Source: Lepidostoma basale (Eukaryota; Arthropoda; Insecta; Trichoptera; Lepidostomatidae). Taken from it: a stretch of DNA of 64,000 bases. The stretch is from the NCBI GenBank assembly GCA_022606425.2, contig JAHDVF020000215.1, positions 496,001 through 560,000 on the forward strand, in the 5' to 3' direction. Numbering within the stretch: the stretch's first letter is position 1; each line of letters begins with the position of its first letter. The translations under genes were made by a program, and so were the position numbers. Positions 52,690 through 62,469 of the stretch are shown here, piece after piece. The notes below the pieces were generated by a model. It did not search any database. It was given only the letters and a program-made list of their open reading frames with translations, and had not been told where the DNA came from.

Positions 52690-52991
52690 TAAATACTCCA
52701 GTATTCGTCTACAATTATTTGTATCTTATTCTTCTTCTTCTTTTTGTCCTGACACACCTCCGTGGTGCATAGGGCCTCAAGGAATCTTCTCCACCCGACT
52801 CTATCGCATGCCTGATGCCTAACATCATCCCAAGTGAGGCCTGCTGCCTTAACCTCGTCCTGAAGGGTTCTTCTCCAGGTGGCTATAGGTCTGCCTCGCT
52901 TTCTCTTTCCCCCCATAGGCGACCAGTCTAGTGCGCCCTGAGCGATACAGGCTGGGTTCCGTCTCAGAGTGTGACCGATAAATATATACAA
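52690..52991 (-). pseudogene. LINE RT C-terminal fragment (family E)
   Basis: An open 100-residue reverse frame: FIGHTLRRNPACIAQGALDW, GGKRKRGRPIATWRRTLQDE, AAGLTWDDVRHQACDRVGWR, FLEALCTT. The GHTLR, GALDW.P.G.RKRGRP..TWRR and RV.WR.F.EALC motifs are a widespread LINE C-terminus in invertebrates. An AAG/GAA tail lies at 52728-52745. It is unrelated in sequence to families A-D and is the only copy here. Confidence 0.85.
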
Positions 52992-53399
52992 TTTCCAAAA
53001 ATTTCTCAGACATGTTGGTCATAAGAAAAAGGTAAACTTAACCCAACCAAAGACAGGTCATAAGTCCCGTAAACACCTCGATCACCATATTCTGTTTCCA
53101 ATTTGCATCTTCGTCTCTAATGAGATACAATTAATCCTTAAACTAAATACTATAATAAAACAAAATGACAAAAATAAGACGCCGAAATGAGTAGAGTAGA
53201 AAGCTTGATGATAATATTCTTGACTCATTGTTTCTTGAACTTAGTATAACTATACATATTATATTGGTATTATATTGAATTTATTATATTTTACCTGTTG
53301 TTTTTTAATGTCTGTTGAGATTTGAAACTGATTTGATTTGATTTGATTTTAATTTGATAACTCCATATTAAATCATCAAACAAAAGTCTTGCCTATAGT

Positions 53400-53680
53400 C
53401 GACGTAAAGTGGTATGAAGGGCCAATTTAGAATTTGAATGTGGAATATTTTGACTTTGATTGTTGATATATTCTATTTTTTTTTTTAAATGCCTTCGTCA
53501 AAGACGGCACATATTGTTCTATTTACCGCGCTGCAGAATCAACTTGCCAATGGTTATGCCTGTGGGGAGGGCAATCTTATTGCTTAATCGGGTCGTCTCG
53601 GAGGTCGACATATTTCGTTATAGTGTGAGTTGCCTCAGGGATGCAATATCAATGTTATGATTCTTTCTATTTTTTAAGCT
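53400..53680 (+). pseudogene. Jockey-like LINE fragment (family C)
   Basis: CLRQRRHILFYLPRCRINLP, MVMPVGRAILLLNRVVSEVD, IFRYSVSCLRDA, ending 53660 as in the 16053 copy. A TTTGA tandem (53328-53352) precedes it. Confidence 0.75.
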
Positions 53681-53814
53681 GATTTTTTCTTATGCTTCTC
53701 TTATAAATTCTTATAATATAGTTGCAAACGATCTGAAATGACATGTCTGTAAAGTTTGTGATTTTTATTAAAATAAATGAATAAATAAATTAAATTAACT
53801 GAAATATTTTTTTA

Positions 53815-53985
53815 TAAAATTTTACGAATGAAAACGCCTGTTATTTAGCAGCTTTATTATATTTTATGGGAATGACATGTTTCGCCTTTATACGGCATTA
53901 TCAAAAATCTGATAATATCTTACAAATGCGAAATATGTCATTACCATAAAATATTATAAAACTCCTACTGAGCAGATGTTTTTTT
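53815..53985. repeat. Palindromic repeat P3
   Basis: GAAAACGCCTG, TATGGGAATGACATGTTTCG, inverted TGATAATATCTTACAAATGC with GAAATATGTCATT. Confidence 0.65.
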
Positions 53986-53989
53986 TTCG

Positions 53990-54215
53990 TTTTATTATAA
54001 TATTTGATAGACTTAAGGCGTTAATACTGTGGAATTCTATAATGACCCATTTTTTCCACTTTAGCTTTTATTTTTCTCAAAATGCTTCGAAAATTGTATA
54101 CCTATATCATCGAGTTTATATCGTTATCCTAATGATAAAGGTGTTAAACCTTCGAAACATGTCGAAAATTCAAAAGTAGTAAAAACAGTGATTTTATTTA
54201 TTTAAAATTCGTGTA
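53990..54215. repeat. Palindromic repeat P2, decayed
   Basis: GACTTAAGGCGTTAATACTG, inverted arm CCTAATGATAAAGGTG with CCTTCGAAACATGTCG. Confidence 0.6.
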
Positions 54216-54657
54216 TATTTTTTCATATATAATAATTGTAAGAATTGCACTATTGCCTTTGTAGGTCATATTATATATCAATTATTGTATATATTTAATA
54301 AATATGTTTTCACGTAAGAAGCCGTAATTTTACATAATAGTCTTATATGGAGATATCCTGTTTATCCGTGCTAAATAATTTCAAATAATTATAGTTTCGC
54401 AATCCTTTAAACATTGAAATCTTGAGCTAGACGTACGCAAGACCTATTAATTAATTAAAATCGTGACCAAATAGGGGCAATTTTCATTCTGACGGGTGGT
54501 AGAATATGCATCGGTAATTCTCGAATACCAATTTAAAATTTCAATCACATTCGTCATCGATCCAAGAAAATACATTTTTTTAAAGTCAGTTCAAATCGGA
54601 CGGCTCGTTGTTCGTGACAGATTGTTCGTGCTTTGATTTTAAATTAACAGTATAATT
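54216..54657. other. No recognised feature
   Basis: AT-rich. Confidence 0.3.
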
Positions 54658-54658
54658 T

Positions 54659-55082
54659 TTACAGTACACTCCCGCTAATCCGGTACGTTACGAACTTCGG
54701 CGATGTCGGATAACCGAAAGTGCCGGTTTATAGAGCACCATCTAAAAACAGGTGGAACAATAGTGCGAGATCTAACAAAAACATTAAGTAGCTTCCTTAT
54801 ATATATTTTTAATCGTATAATCTCTGTCGGCATTAAAATGGATTAAAAATAAGTACACATCTTTTGCTGAGAAACGAAAAACTTTATTGCTTACATTCAA
54901 GTAGCAAAAGACAATCCTAAGATTTTATATTTTTATCAAGTTTCGCCTGTATTGTACGTATACAATACGTTTTATTCACGTTAAAAAGGAACACTTTATG
55001 TCTTTTTTTATCAGATTTTTTTCTTCGAGCTTCAACATCCAGGCGAATCCGGATTATTGAAAGTGCCTAATTGTTTACTGTA
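54659..55082. mobile_element. Tigger-type MITE
   Basis: The left end CAGTACACTCCCGCTAATCC is the classic Tigger/pogo terminus. The right end CTAATTGTTTACTG with GGATTATTGAAAGTGCC is a partial inverse. ~420 bp, non-coding. Related to but distinct from the derivative at 33148. Confidence 0.7.
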
Positions 55083-55084
55083 AT

Positions 55085-55440
55085 ACTTAAACCAACTACC
55101 CATCACGCCGTCTCTCCGAAAGCATATGTAGAAATAATGGCCACACTCTTCTCTCCTAACACACTTCTCTAGGTTCTTCAACGTTTATACAATGCACGTC
55201 GATTTCTCGTGCCATTCATTTTCCTCGGTCTTGATGTATTTCGTGTTTCACTTCACAATATACAGTATCGTACACATTCAGAATTGCCAGGTACAAGAAC
55301 GCCATTGTGCACTGCAATCTTAGCTTTTTGGAATAAGCTTTTACTTGTAATGAAAACTTTAAGTCCTCCGTTGTCTATCTGCCCTAAAACTTCTTTCAAT
55401 ATCTTTCCAATTGCCCATACTTTGTAAACTTTAAAATATA
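55085..55440 (-). pseudogene. RTE-like LINE fragment, decayed
   Basis: CCATCACGCCGTCTCTCCG, then the LFQKAKIAVHNGVLVPG region in reverse; most of the centre is deleted. Confidence 0.65.
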
Positions 55441-55639
55441 TCATAACATAATACACGAATAAAATATTTTTTCTAAATATTTTACATTTTGAAATAATAT
55501 TTATCGCTAATACTAATTCGATAATTTCAAAATAATAATAACAAAGTCGAAGTACCATATAGATTTTTTAAAGCATTTTTAAAAACTTATTAACTAACAA
55601 ACATTTGAGCTTTCTCTATATATTTACTTGTCGATTTAC

Positions 55640-55930
55640 CGACTTTGAATGTGGTCTCATTTTAGTAATTGATTAATTTGGTTTACCATGTTTTCCTCGA
55701 ATTATTTTTCCATTCACACTGTATTGTATTTTTAAAAAAATATATAAATTATGAATTGTAAATTAATCAAATTTTAAAGGGCGGCCATGTTTTATGTCAG
55801 AAGAATCGACGTGCGTGTATGACTCGCTGTATGAATGTGAAGAAAGCTAAAGAGGTGTGTCAGGATCGAGTGATGTTGCGGTCCATTCTCTCTACCTACC
55901 TCTTTGGAGAAACGGCGTGATGGTTTGTCG
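55640..55930. pseudogene. Inverted pair of RTE-like LINE fragments
   Basis: 55640-55735 on the reverse strand matches HDQINQLLK..HIQSR. 55745-55925 on + matches QILKGGHVLCQKNRRACMTR, CMNVKKAKEVCQD and GGAGAAACGGCGTGATGG. Confidence 0.6.
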
Positions 55931-56208
55931 TTGTTGAATTTTTTTCTGTAGGTATGTATAAACGCATTGTATATTATAAATGCGATTATTAGTATTTATG
56001 TGCATGTAAACGAAGGATAACTTCTCTCGTACAGGCAAAAATATTTCTTAAGGGGTTAGGGGCAGTCAGAGGTATGAAAAAAACTAGTTTTTTAAATATA
56101 TAAAAATTGTCAGTAATTAAATTTATTTTATAAAATAAACAATACAAAATTATTATATTATGTTTTAACTTGATTTGACCAAAAATTGAAAAACATATAT
56201 AAATTTTA
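55931..56208. other. No recognised feature
   Basis: AT-rich, no frame. Confidence 0.3.
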
Positions 56209-56209
56209 T

Positions 56210-56537
56210 ATGAAGTTATCGCCATATATTTTGGACCCTGTTCCATAATGCGTTGACCATTATAATGTCTTACGGGTTCATTTAAAATCATTCAAATAAT
56301 AAAATGATTACTTTAATCGTTAATGTTGTGCCTGATCAAAGGACATATTTTTTTTCTTTTTAAAAACTTATATACTTTTTATAAACTTTTAAATGGTGTA
56401 TTTTTCCATATCCATCCATAAATATTTATTTATTTATTTGAATGTATTTAGATGTACCTGTATAAAGTAATAATGGCCACCGCAAAACACCAATTATGGA
56501 ACAGGGTCCAACAAATATGGCGATAACTTCGTATATA
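56210..56537. mobile_element. MITE with ~43-bp inverted ends
   Basis: GAAGTTATCGCCATATATTT and GGACCCTGTTCCATAAT on the left are inverted as ATTATGGAACAGGGTCC and ATATGGCGATAACTTC on the right. The right end abuts the pogo-like element. Confidence 0.75.
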
Positions 56538-56567
56538 CCTAATTTATATAGGGTAGTATCTCCTTAA

Positions 56568-57180
56568 GTCAGCCACCCCCAATAGTCAGCCATGTTGCAC
56601 AAATCATGTTGTAATAAGAAACCCGTTGAAAAATACATATTTTGAAAGATACCCAATGGTTAGCCGTCTAATTAAGCTTTAAATTCGAGAGACGCTTGGT
56701 ATTAAAATTCGAAACTAATTCCTTCTTACATTCAGTTGAGGCCAAGCGCTCGATGCGAAAACAGCCATTTTGATTATTTTGATGAGTGTGTTGAGTGTTC
56801 GAAAATAAGGTTTTTTAAAGCTGCCTGAAGAATCTGCTATTCACCTAAGGTTTGTCTTACTTCAGAATACTTTTTTTTTTGAATATTTAGTGTATAAACT
56901 GATATTTAATTAATTTTACACGTTTTTTTGAGGTGGCTGACTTCAGGAGTCATATTCATCAAACTTCTCCTATTGTCAGCCATATGGCCGACAATAGGAT
57001 TTTTCTAGTAAGAGTTTAAAAAAAAAGTTTGTTGTTGAATTAGAGAGTTTGTGGCATTCTGCATACGAAATAATCAACAAAAGTGTAAAAATATGCTTGG
57101 ATCCTATGGTCAGCCGCCTTAAAAGTAAAATATTTGTCGGTGGCTGAGAATAGGATTTTTCGACTCAATATGTCAGCCAC
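56568..57180 (+). promoter_or_regulatory. 5' subterminal array of GTCAGCCA motifs
   Basis: Direct copies start at 56568, 56585, 56975, 57109 and 57172. Inverted copies (TGGCTGAC/TGGCTGA) are at about 56934 and 57140. Some are joined to CCTAT or ATAGG. Repeated motifs just inside the ends are typical transposase-binding sites; that role is inferred. Confidence 0.6.
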
Positions 57181-57288
57181 CTTATACAACGTACATTTTT
57201 ATATTGTAGAGCTCATTTTTATTATCATGAAGAAAATTAGGAAAAATACAAATATATGTATAATAATATCTAGTATTTTTTATGCAGA

Positions 57289-58214
57289 ATGGAACCAAAG
57301 AAGCGTGTGTAACGCCAATATGACGAGAATGCAGAATCAACTGCCTTAAAGGCCATCCGCGAAAACAAACTTGGCATTCGAGAGGCAAGTCGAACATTTG
57401 GAGTACCCAGAGGAACCCTGCAAGATCGTCTTCACGGTCGTGTTGCAGAGGGACATCAACGTATGGGGCCTGATACTGTCTTGACAGAAAAAGAAAAACT
57501 GAACGAATGGTGTATTAATCTGACGAAATTTGGTTTCCTTCGTAAGAAAGAAGACGTTTTTAGATACTGTTCAAAACATGATAAAAAATTCAGTAAGGAA
57601 ACATCCTTTCAAAAACGGTCGGCCCGGTAAAAAGTGGTACGCAGGATTTATTAAAAGAAATCCATCCTTGGTTCATCGTGCACCAGAATGAATCACGAAG
57701 GGGCGGGCGACGGTTACAGAAGAATACATTAGAAAGTGGTTTAGAGAACTGGAAGACTATTTGAAAAAATCTGGAAATGAGGATGTTTTACCTGACCCTG
57801 ACAGAATTTTTAACGGAGACGAAACATCATTCAGCATGTGCCCCAAATCTGGCAAAGTTATAGCTCCAAAAGGTTGGAAGAATGTATTAGAGGTACAGTT
57901 GGGATGTGAGAAGGAAACTATTACAGTTCTTTTAGTTTTTTCGGCAAGTGGGAAAACATCATATCCATTAGTGGTATTCCCTTACAAACGCCCTCCCAAA
58001 GAATTAGTTAATAGCATGCCAAAGAAGTGGTGTTTGGGGTTGTCGGATAGTGGGTGGATGAGGAGCGACGTTTTTTTTTAAATGTGGTAAATGATTTTAA
58101 CAACTGGCTCATAGAAATGAACATTACAAAACCTTTAATTTTATTTGTAGATGGACATCGGTCACATTTAACGATGGATCTGAGTGATTTTTGTTCTATA
58201 AACGGAATTATTTT
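57289..58214 (+). pseudogene. Pogo-like transposase with PHD finger, 5' part
   Basis: From ATG 57289 a Psq-type helix-turn-helix follows (LGIREASRTFGVPRGTLQDR). A W-rich second DNA-binding region comes next (GKKWYAGFIKRNPSLVHRAP), then the DDE_1 catalytic core with the first aspartate in FNGDETSF (57818-57820) and the second in LFVDGHRSH (58150-58152). Lesions: TAA at 57310; a frame change in the T run near 57556; TGA at 57689; a frame change in a nine-T run at 58071-58079. The copia insertion then cuts the frame between the second and third catalytic aspartates. ATG 57289 is preceded by a splice-acceptor-like TTTTTTATGCAG, so the gene may have had a 5' UTR intron. The family cuts and pastes DNA at TA targets. 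Confidence 0.85.
58210..58214. repeat. Target-site duplication ATTTT, left
   Basis: ATTTT directly precedes the 5' LTR; the identical ATTTT follows the 3' LTR at 62465-62469. Five bases is normal for copia elements. Confidence 0.9.
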
Positions 58215-58334
58215 TGTTATTTTATGTATCGACAATATCAGTAGCGCCATCTATCTTTGAATACATGTAATACTGTACTATGTAACAATAAAAGTTTAGT
58301 TCGTATCTATGACTCAAGCGTTTCATTCATAATA
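58215..58334 (+). repeat. 5' LTR, 120 bp
   Basis: Starts TGTTATTTTATG and ends TTCATTCATAATA. AATAAA at 58287-58292 is a likely polyadenylation signal in the R region. The end is not the usual CA, but both LTRs share it and the target duplication fixes the borders. Short for a copia LTR. Confidence 0.95.
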
Positions 58335-58350
58335 GGTTATGGGACCAGTA
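58335..58350 (+). promoter_or_regulatory. Primer-binding site (initiator Met tRNA type)
   Basis: GGTTATGGGACCAGTA abuts the LTR. Copia elements use an internal half of the initiator tRNA-Met with GGTTATGGG at this place; the resemblance is clear. Confidence 0.8.
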
Positions 58351-58443
58351 TTTTTTAGTTTTTCTCGCAATTTTCGTGGACATTATCAGTGAAATAGACT
58401 TTGCAGATTGAGATAAACTATAATTAACGCTGTGACTGTGAAA

Positions 58444-61400
58444 ATGACGACGAACTATCATGTCAGTGTGCCTAAACTGAAAGGGCGGGAGAATTACAGT
58501 GAATGGGCTTTTGCGGCTGAGAATTTCTTAATTCTGGAGGGGCTGTCTGATTGCATCAAGTCGGAGACAGTACCAGAAGAAATAGGAGCAGCAGGTGACG
58601 CAAAAACCAGAGCCAAACTTATTTTCACAATAGATTCGTCGCTGTACGTACACATAAAAGATGTACAAACGACCCATGAGCTGTGGAAGAAATTGAAGAA
58701 CCTATTCGATGACTCAGGATTTACGAGAAGGATCAGTTTGCTGAGGAGTTTGATTTCCATTCGACTCGAGAATAGTGTTTCAATGACTTCGTACGTGACA
58801 CAGATAATTGAAACAAGCCAGAAATTGAGTGGTACGGGTTTCAAAATTAATGATGAGTGGGTCGCATCGCTTTTGTTAGCGGGATTAACAGAAAAATATT
58901 CCCCTATGATAATGGCGATCGAGCATTGCGGCATACCATTGACAGCAGACGCCATTAAAACAAAGTTGTTGGACATGGAAGAAAGCGGAAACGGAGGCGA
59001 CAGCAGCGCTTTCAATTCCAGTGGTGCGTTTGCGAGTTATAAGAAGAACTGGAAAGTTGGTAGCACTTCAACCAAAGACAATGCCCATATGTCAAAGTCA
59101 AAACCAAAGGTCATAACATGTTATAGATGTAAACAAACAGGCCATTACCGAAATCAATGTACATTTTCGAACAAAAGTTCATCGAATACAAATAATAATG
59201 AGCGTACAAGCAGTAATGCGTTTAGCACCGTGTTCTTGAATGGTGAATTTTGCAAAAGCGATTGGTATATTGACTCCGGGGCGAGTGTTCTTCTTACCGC
59301 GAACAAAGAATGGTTGTCAAATGTGTCGCGGGATCTTATGATTAAGGAAATTGTCGTGGCAAACAAAAATAAAGTACCTGTATTATGTACTGGAGATGTG
59401 CAGATTACGACAAAGACGCACGCCTGTGAATACGATATTACAGTGGAAGGTGTATTGTGCGTACCAAAGTTGACTACAAATCTGTTGTCTGTCAGTCAAC
59501 TTATATCCAAAGGAAACAAAGTTCTATTTAACAACAATGGTTGTCAGATTTTCAATAAGGCAGGAGTACTTGTGGCTACAGCATGTCTGTTGAATGGTGT
59601 ATATAAACTGAATATGTCTGAATATTGTTCAGCAACTGCAATGACTGTGTCCAGTGAAGTTTGGCATCGACGTTTGGGTCATGTCAACAGCCAGTATTTG
59701 AACAAGATGCAAGATGCTGTAGAGGGATTGACAATTGATAGTAAGATTGATATGTCCAAGTCATCATGTATCGCATGCTGTGAGGGCAAGCAAAGCCGGT
59801 TGCCTTTTCCCAAGGAAGGTAGCAGAAGTACTGAGTTGTTACATATTGTGCATACCGATCTCTGTGGACCAATGGAAAATCGGTCAATAGGTGGTTCGAG
59901 ATACTTTATGCTGTTCATCGATGATTTTAGTCGTATGACATATATTTATTTCCTAAAAACAAAGGATGAGGCGTTGAAATGCTTTCAACAATACAAAGCA
60001 GAGGTTGAGAATCAACTTAATCGCAAGATTAAGATTTTGAGAAGTGACAATGGGACAGAATTCTGCAACAGCAAGTTTGATGATTTTTTGATGTCGCATG
60101 GAATAGTACATCAGAAAACAAACCCATACACGCCAGAGCATAATGGACTCTCGGAGCGATATAACCGGACTATTGTTGAGAAAGCCAAGTGTCTGTTGTT
60201 CGATGCAGGTCTCGAGAAAAGGTTTTGGGCAGAGGCTGCACACACTGCAGTGTACTTACAGAACAGAACTGTGACTACATCCTTAAATTATAAAACTCCT
60301 TTCGAGATATGGACAGACAGAAAGCCTGATGTAAGTCACCTACGTATTTTTGGTAGTATAATTATGGTACATGTGCCAAAACAAAAGAGATTGAAATGGG
60401 ACAGAAAAGCTGAAAAATGTATCCTTGTCGGCTATTCTAATGAAGTCAAAGGGTACAGGATTTACAACCCGAAGTCTAATGTCATCACTACCAGTAGGGA
60501 TGTTATAGTATTGGAGAAGATAGAGACAGAGAATAATCTTCTGGAGGTACAGGAACATTGTTCAGATGATGTGAATACAGTTCCAGTAGGGGAAGAATAT
60601 TTGACACTTCAGGAAGATTCACATGAACAATCAGATAGCTTGAACATGGATGACAGTGGTGAAATGTATGTACCTTGTGAAGATGAAACATTGGATAGCT
60701 CAGAGTCTGGTGCAACAGACAGTGAAGACTCCATAATACTCAACAATGTCAACACAATAAGTGGTCCTCGGCGTAGAAAGCAGCCAGACAGATTTGGATT
60801 TGCAAGTGCTTGCATAGAAGATGACCAGATGTTCACGGGTGAGATATTGTTGCAAGAAGCCTTGGAAGGACCTGAGAAAGCACAGTGGTTAGCGGCAGTG
60901 CAGGAAGAGCTAGAGAAAAATAGTGCGTGGGAACTCGTAGATGTTCCAAAAGATGGTACTATAGTGCAGTGCAAGTGGGTGTTGCGGAAAAAGTACGATA
61001 GTGAAAACAATGTGCGTTACCGTGCTCGTCTAGTCGCAAAGGGCTTCACCCAAAAACATGGTGTGGACTATACTGAAACATTTTCGCCTGTAGTGAGACA
61101 TACAACTCTTAGACTATTATTTGCATTGTCTGTAAAGTTAGGTCTAGATGTCACTCATTTAGATGTTAAGACTGCGTTCTTAAATGGTGATTTAGAGGAA
61201 ACCATTTATATGAAAATGCCAGATTGTTATAATAGTAGTAGTTCAGTTAGTAAAGTATTAAAACTTAAAAAGGCCATTTATGGACTTAAGCAGGCCTCTA
61301 GGGCCTGGAATAAAAAGGTAGATGATTGTTTGATCAGTAATGGTTATGAAAGATCAAAAATAGAGCCATGTATGTATATAAAGGATAATAACAAATGTAA

Positions 61401-62085
61401 GACCATTGTGACAGTCTATGTCGATGATTTCTTTATATTTTCCAACGATAAAACTGAAACTACAAGCTTGAAACAGATTTTATCTAATAAGTTTAGCATT
61501 AAAGACTTAGGTGATGTTAAACTATGTCTTGGAATGAATGTAACCTTTAACAAAGATAAAGGATATGTAACTTTGAGCCAGCAAACTTATATTGATCAAT
61601 TATTAAAAAAAGTTTATTTAAGTGATTGTAAGGTTGTTGATACACCTATGGAGGTCAAATTAAATGTAAGTAAGGGTGAAGTAGGTGTAAATAAATGTGT
61701 GCCCTATCAACAACTAATTGGCAGTTTGATGTACCTGTCAGTCTTAACTAGGCCAGATATTAGTTATTCTATAAGTTTTTTGAGTCAATTCAATAATTGC
61801 CACACTAAACAGCATTGGGAATATGCAAAGAGAGTATTGAGATATCTTAAAAGAACTAAATCTTATGGAATAAAATATTGTAAAGATGGTAACTCAGAAA
61901 TAAGAGGCTATGTAGATGCTGATTGGGCTTCTAACTCTGAAGATAGGAGATCATATACTGGGATGTGTTTTTTGTTGTCTCATGGTGCAATATCATGGGA
62001 ATGTAGGAAACAGAAATGTGTAGCCCTCTCCAGTACTGAATCAGAGTATATTGGTCTATCTGAGGCATGTAGAGAAGCATTATAA
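58444..62085 (+). CDS. Copia gag-pol polyprotein, truncated in RNase H
   Basis: ATG 58444 is chosen because the frame opens only 12 bases upstream, at a non-ATG codon. Order by residue: Gag (UBN2-like, 1-200), CCHC zinc knuckle CYRC....GHYRNQC at 226-239, protease WYIDSGAS with D277, GAG-pre-integrase HRRLGHVN, integrase with D472, D535 and E571 (35 residues between the last two), RT with D907 in HLDVKTAFLNG and YVDD at 992-995, and RNase H with D1158 and E1199. The frame ends at TAA 62083-62085 after EACREAL. It resumes in the same frame to 62301 (FHKRTKHIDIKYHF, ADMPADILTKSL). A segment with the next catalytic aspartate is missing at the join. Up to that point the protein is intact, consistent with the LTR identity. 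Confidence 0.95.
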   Translation: MTTNYHVSVPKLKGRENYSEWAFAAENFLILEGLSDCIKSETVPEEIGAAGDAKTRAKLIFTIDSSLYVHIKDVQTTHELWKKLKNLFDDSGFTRRISLLRSLISIRLENSVSMTSYVTQIIETSQKLSGTGFKINDEWVASLLLAGLTEKYSPMIMAIEHCGIPLTADAIKTKLLDMEESGNGGDSSAFNSSGAFASYKKNWKVGSTSTKDNAHMSKSKPKVITCYRCKQTGHYRNQCTFSNKSSSNTNNNERTSSNAFSTVFLNGEFCKSDWYIDSGASVLLTANKEWLSNVSRDLMIKEIVVANKNKVPVLCTGDVQITTKTHACEYDITVEGVLCVPKLTTNLLSVSQLISKGNKVLFNNNGCQIFNKAGVLVATACLLNGVYKLNMSEYCSATAMTVSSEVWHRRLGHVNSQYLNKMQDAVEGLTIDSKIDMSKSSCIACCEGKQSRLPFPKEGSRSTELLHIVHTDLCGPMENRSIGGSRYFMLFIDDFSRMTYIYFLKTKDEALKCFQQYKAEVENQLNRKIKILRSDNGTEFCNSKFDDFLMSHGIVHQKTNPYTPEHNGLSERYNRTIVEKAKCLLFDAGLEKRFWAEAAHTAVYLQNRTVTTSLNYKTPFEIWTDRKPDVSHLRIFGSIIMVHVPKQKRLKWDRKAEKCILVGYSNEVKGYRIYNPKSNVITTSRDVIVLEKIETENNLLEVQEHCSDDVNTVPVGEEYLTLQEDSHEQSDSLNMDDSGEMYVPCEDETLDSSESGATDSEDSIILNNVNTISGPRRRKQPDRFGFASACIEDDQMFTGEILLQEALEGPEKAQWLAAVQEELEKNSAWELVDVPKDGTIVQCKWVLRKKYDSENNVRYRARLVAKGFTQKHGVDYTETFSPVVRHTTLRLLFALSVKLGLDVTHLDVKTAFLNGDLEETIYMKMPDCYNSSSSVSKVLKLKKAIYGLKQASRAWNKKVDDCLISNGYERSKIEPCMYIKDNNKCKTIVTVYVDDFFIFSNDKTETTSLKQILSNKFSIKDLGDVKLCLGMNVTFNKDKGYVTLSQQTYIDQLLKKVYLSDCKVVDTPMEVKLNVSKGEVGVNKCVPYQQLIGSLMYLSVLTRPDISYSISFLSQFNNCHTKQHWEYAKRVLRYLKRTKSYGIKYCKDGNSEIRGYVDADWASNSEDRRSYTGMCFLLSHGAISWECRKQKCVALSSTESEYIGLSEACREAL

Positions 62086-62301
62086 GGCGCACAGAAGTTG
62101 TGTGCAAACCCAGTCTTTCATAAACGTACAAAGCATATTGATATCAAATATCATTTTTGTCGTGATTTAGTAAAAGATAAAATTGTTAAAGTACTGTATG
62201 TGCCAACAGCTGATATGCCAGCTGACATTTTAACGAAAAGTTTATGTTCAGCAAAGCATTATAAATTTATGTTACTTCTTGGGATAGTTTGTTTAGATTA
62301 A
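62086..62301 (+). pseudogene. Copia RNase H C-terminal remainder
   Basis: In the same frame as the gag-pol CDS after its TAA: GAQKLCANPVFHKRTKHIDI through DMPADILTKSL to a natural stop at 62299-62301. The H-K-R-T-K-H-I-D block is the normal end of copia RNase H. In intact elements it follows the preceding EAC stretch after a few dozen residues, so a small deletion, not a point mutation, best explains the break. Confidence 0.85.
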
Positions 62302-62332
62302 ATTTATATTTATGTGTGGTAGTGGATATTGC

Positions 62333-62344
62333 GATAAGTAGGGA
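62333..62344 (+). promoter_or_regulatory. Polypurine tract
   Basis: GATAAGTAGGGA directly before the 3' LTR, the expected position of the plus-strand primer. Two T residues make it a weak tract. Confidence 0.55.
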
Positions 62345-62464
62345 TGTTATTTTATGTATCGACAATATCAGTAGCGCCATCTATCTTTGAATACATGTAA
62401 TACTGTACTATGTAACAATAAAAGTTTAGTTCGTATCTATGACTCAAGCGTTTCATTCATAATA
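62345..62464 (+). repeat. 3' LTR, 120 bp
   Basis: Read base by base, it is identical to the 5' LTR at 58215-58334. Confidence 0.95.
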
Positions 62465-62469
62465 ATTTT
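62465..62469. repeat. Target-site duplication ATTTT, right
   Basis: Same five bases as 58210-58214; the transposase reading frame resumes here. Confidence 0.9.

Larger units (their letters stand above)
58215..62464 (+). mobile_element. Copia (Ty1/copia) LTR retrotransposon
   Basis: Complete 4,250-bp element: identical 120-bp LTRs, tRNA primer site, one gag-pol frame in the copia order (protease, integrase, RT, RNase H) and a purine-rich tract before the 3' LTR. Identical LTRs imply a recent insertion. A deletion in RNase H has probably disabled it. Confidence 0.95.

Noticed and set aside
60609..61010. 133-residue reverse frame
   Set aside because: Antisense shadow of the copia pol gene, as are the other reverse frames between 58494 and 62131.
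62083..62085. Programmed stop-codon readthrough in copia
   Set aside because: The residues on either side are not adjacent in the family; a catalytic segment is missing, so a deletion fits better.
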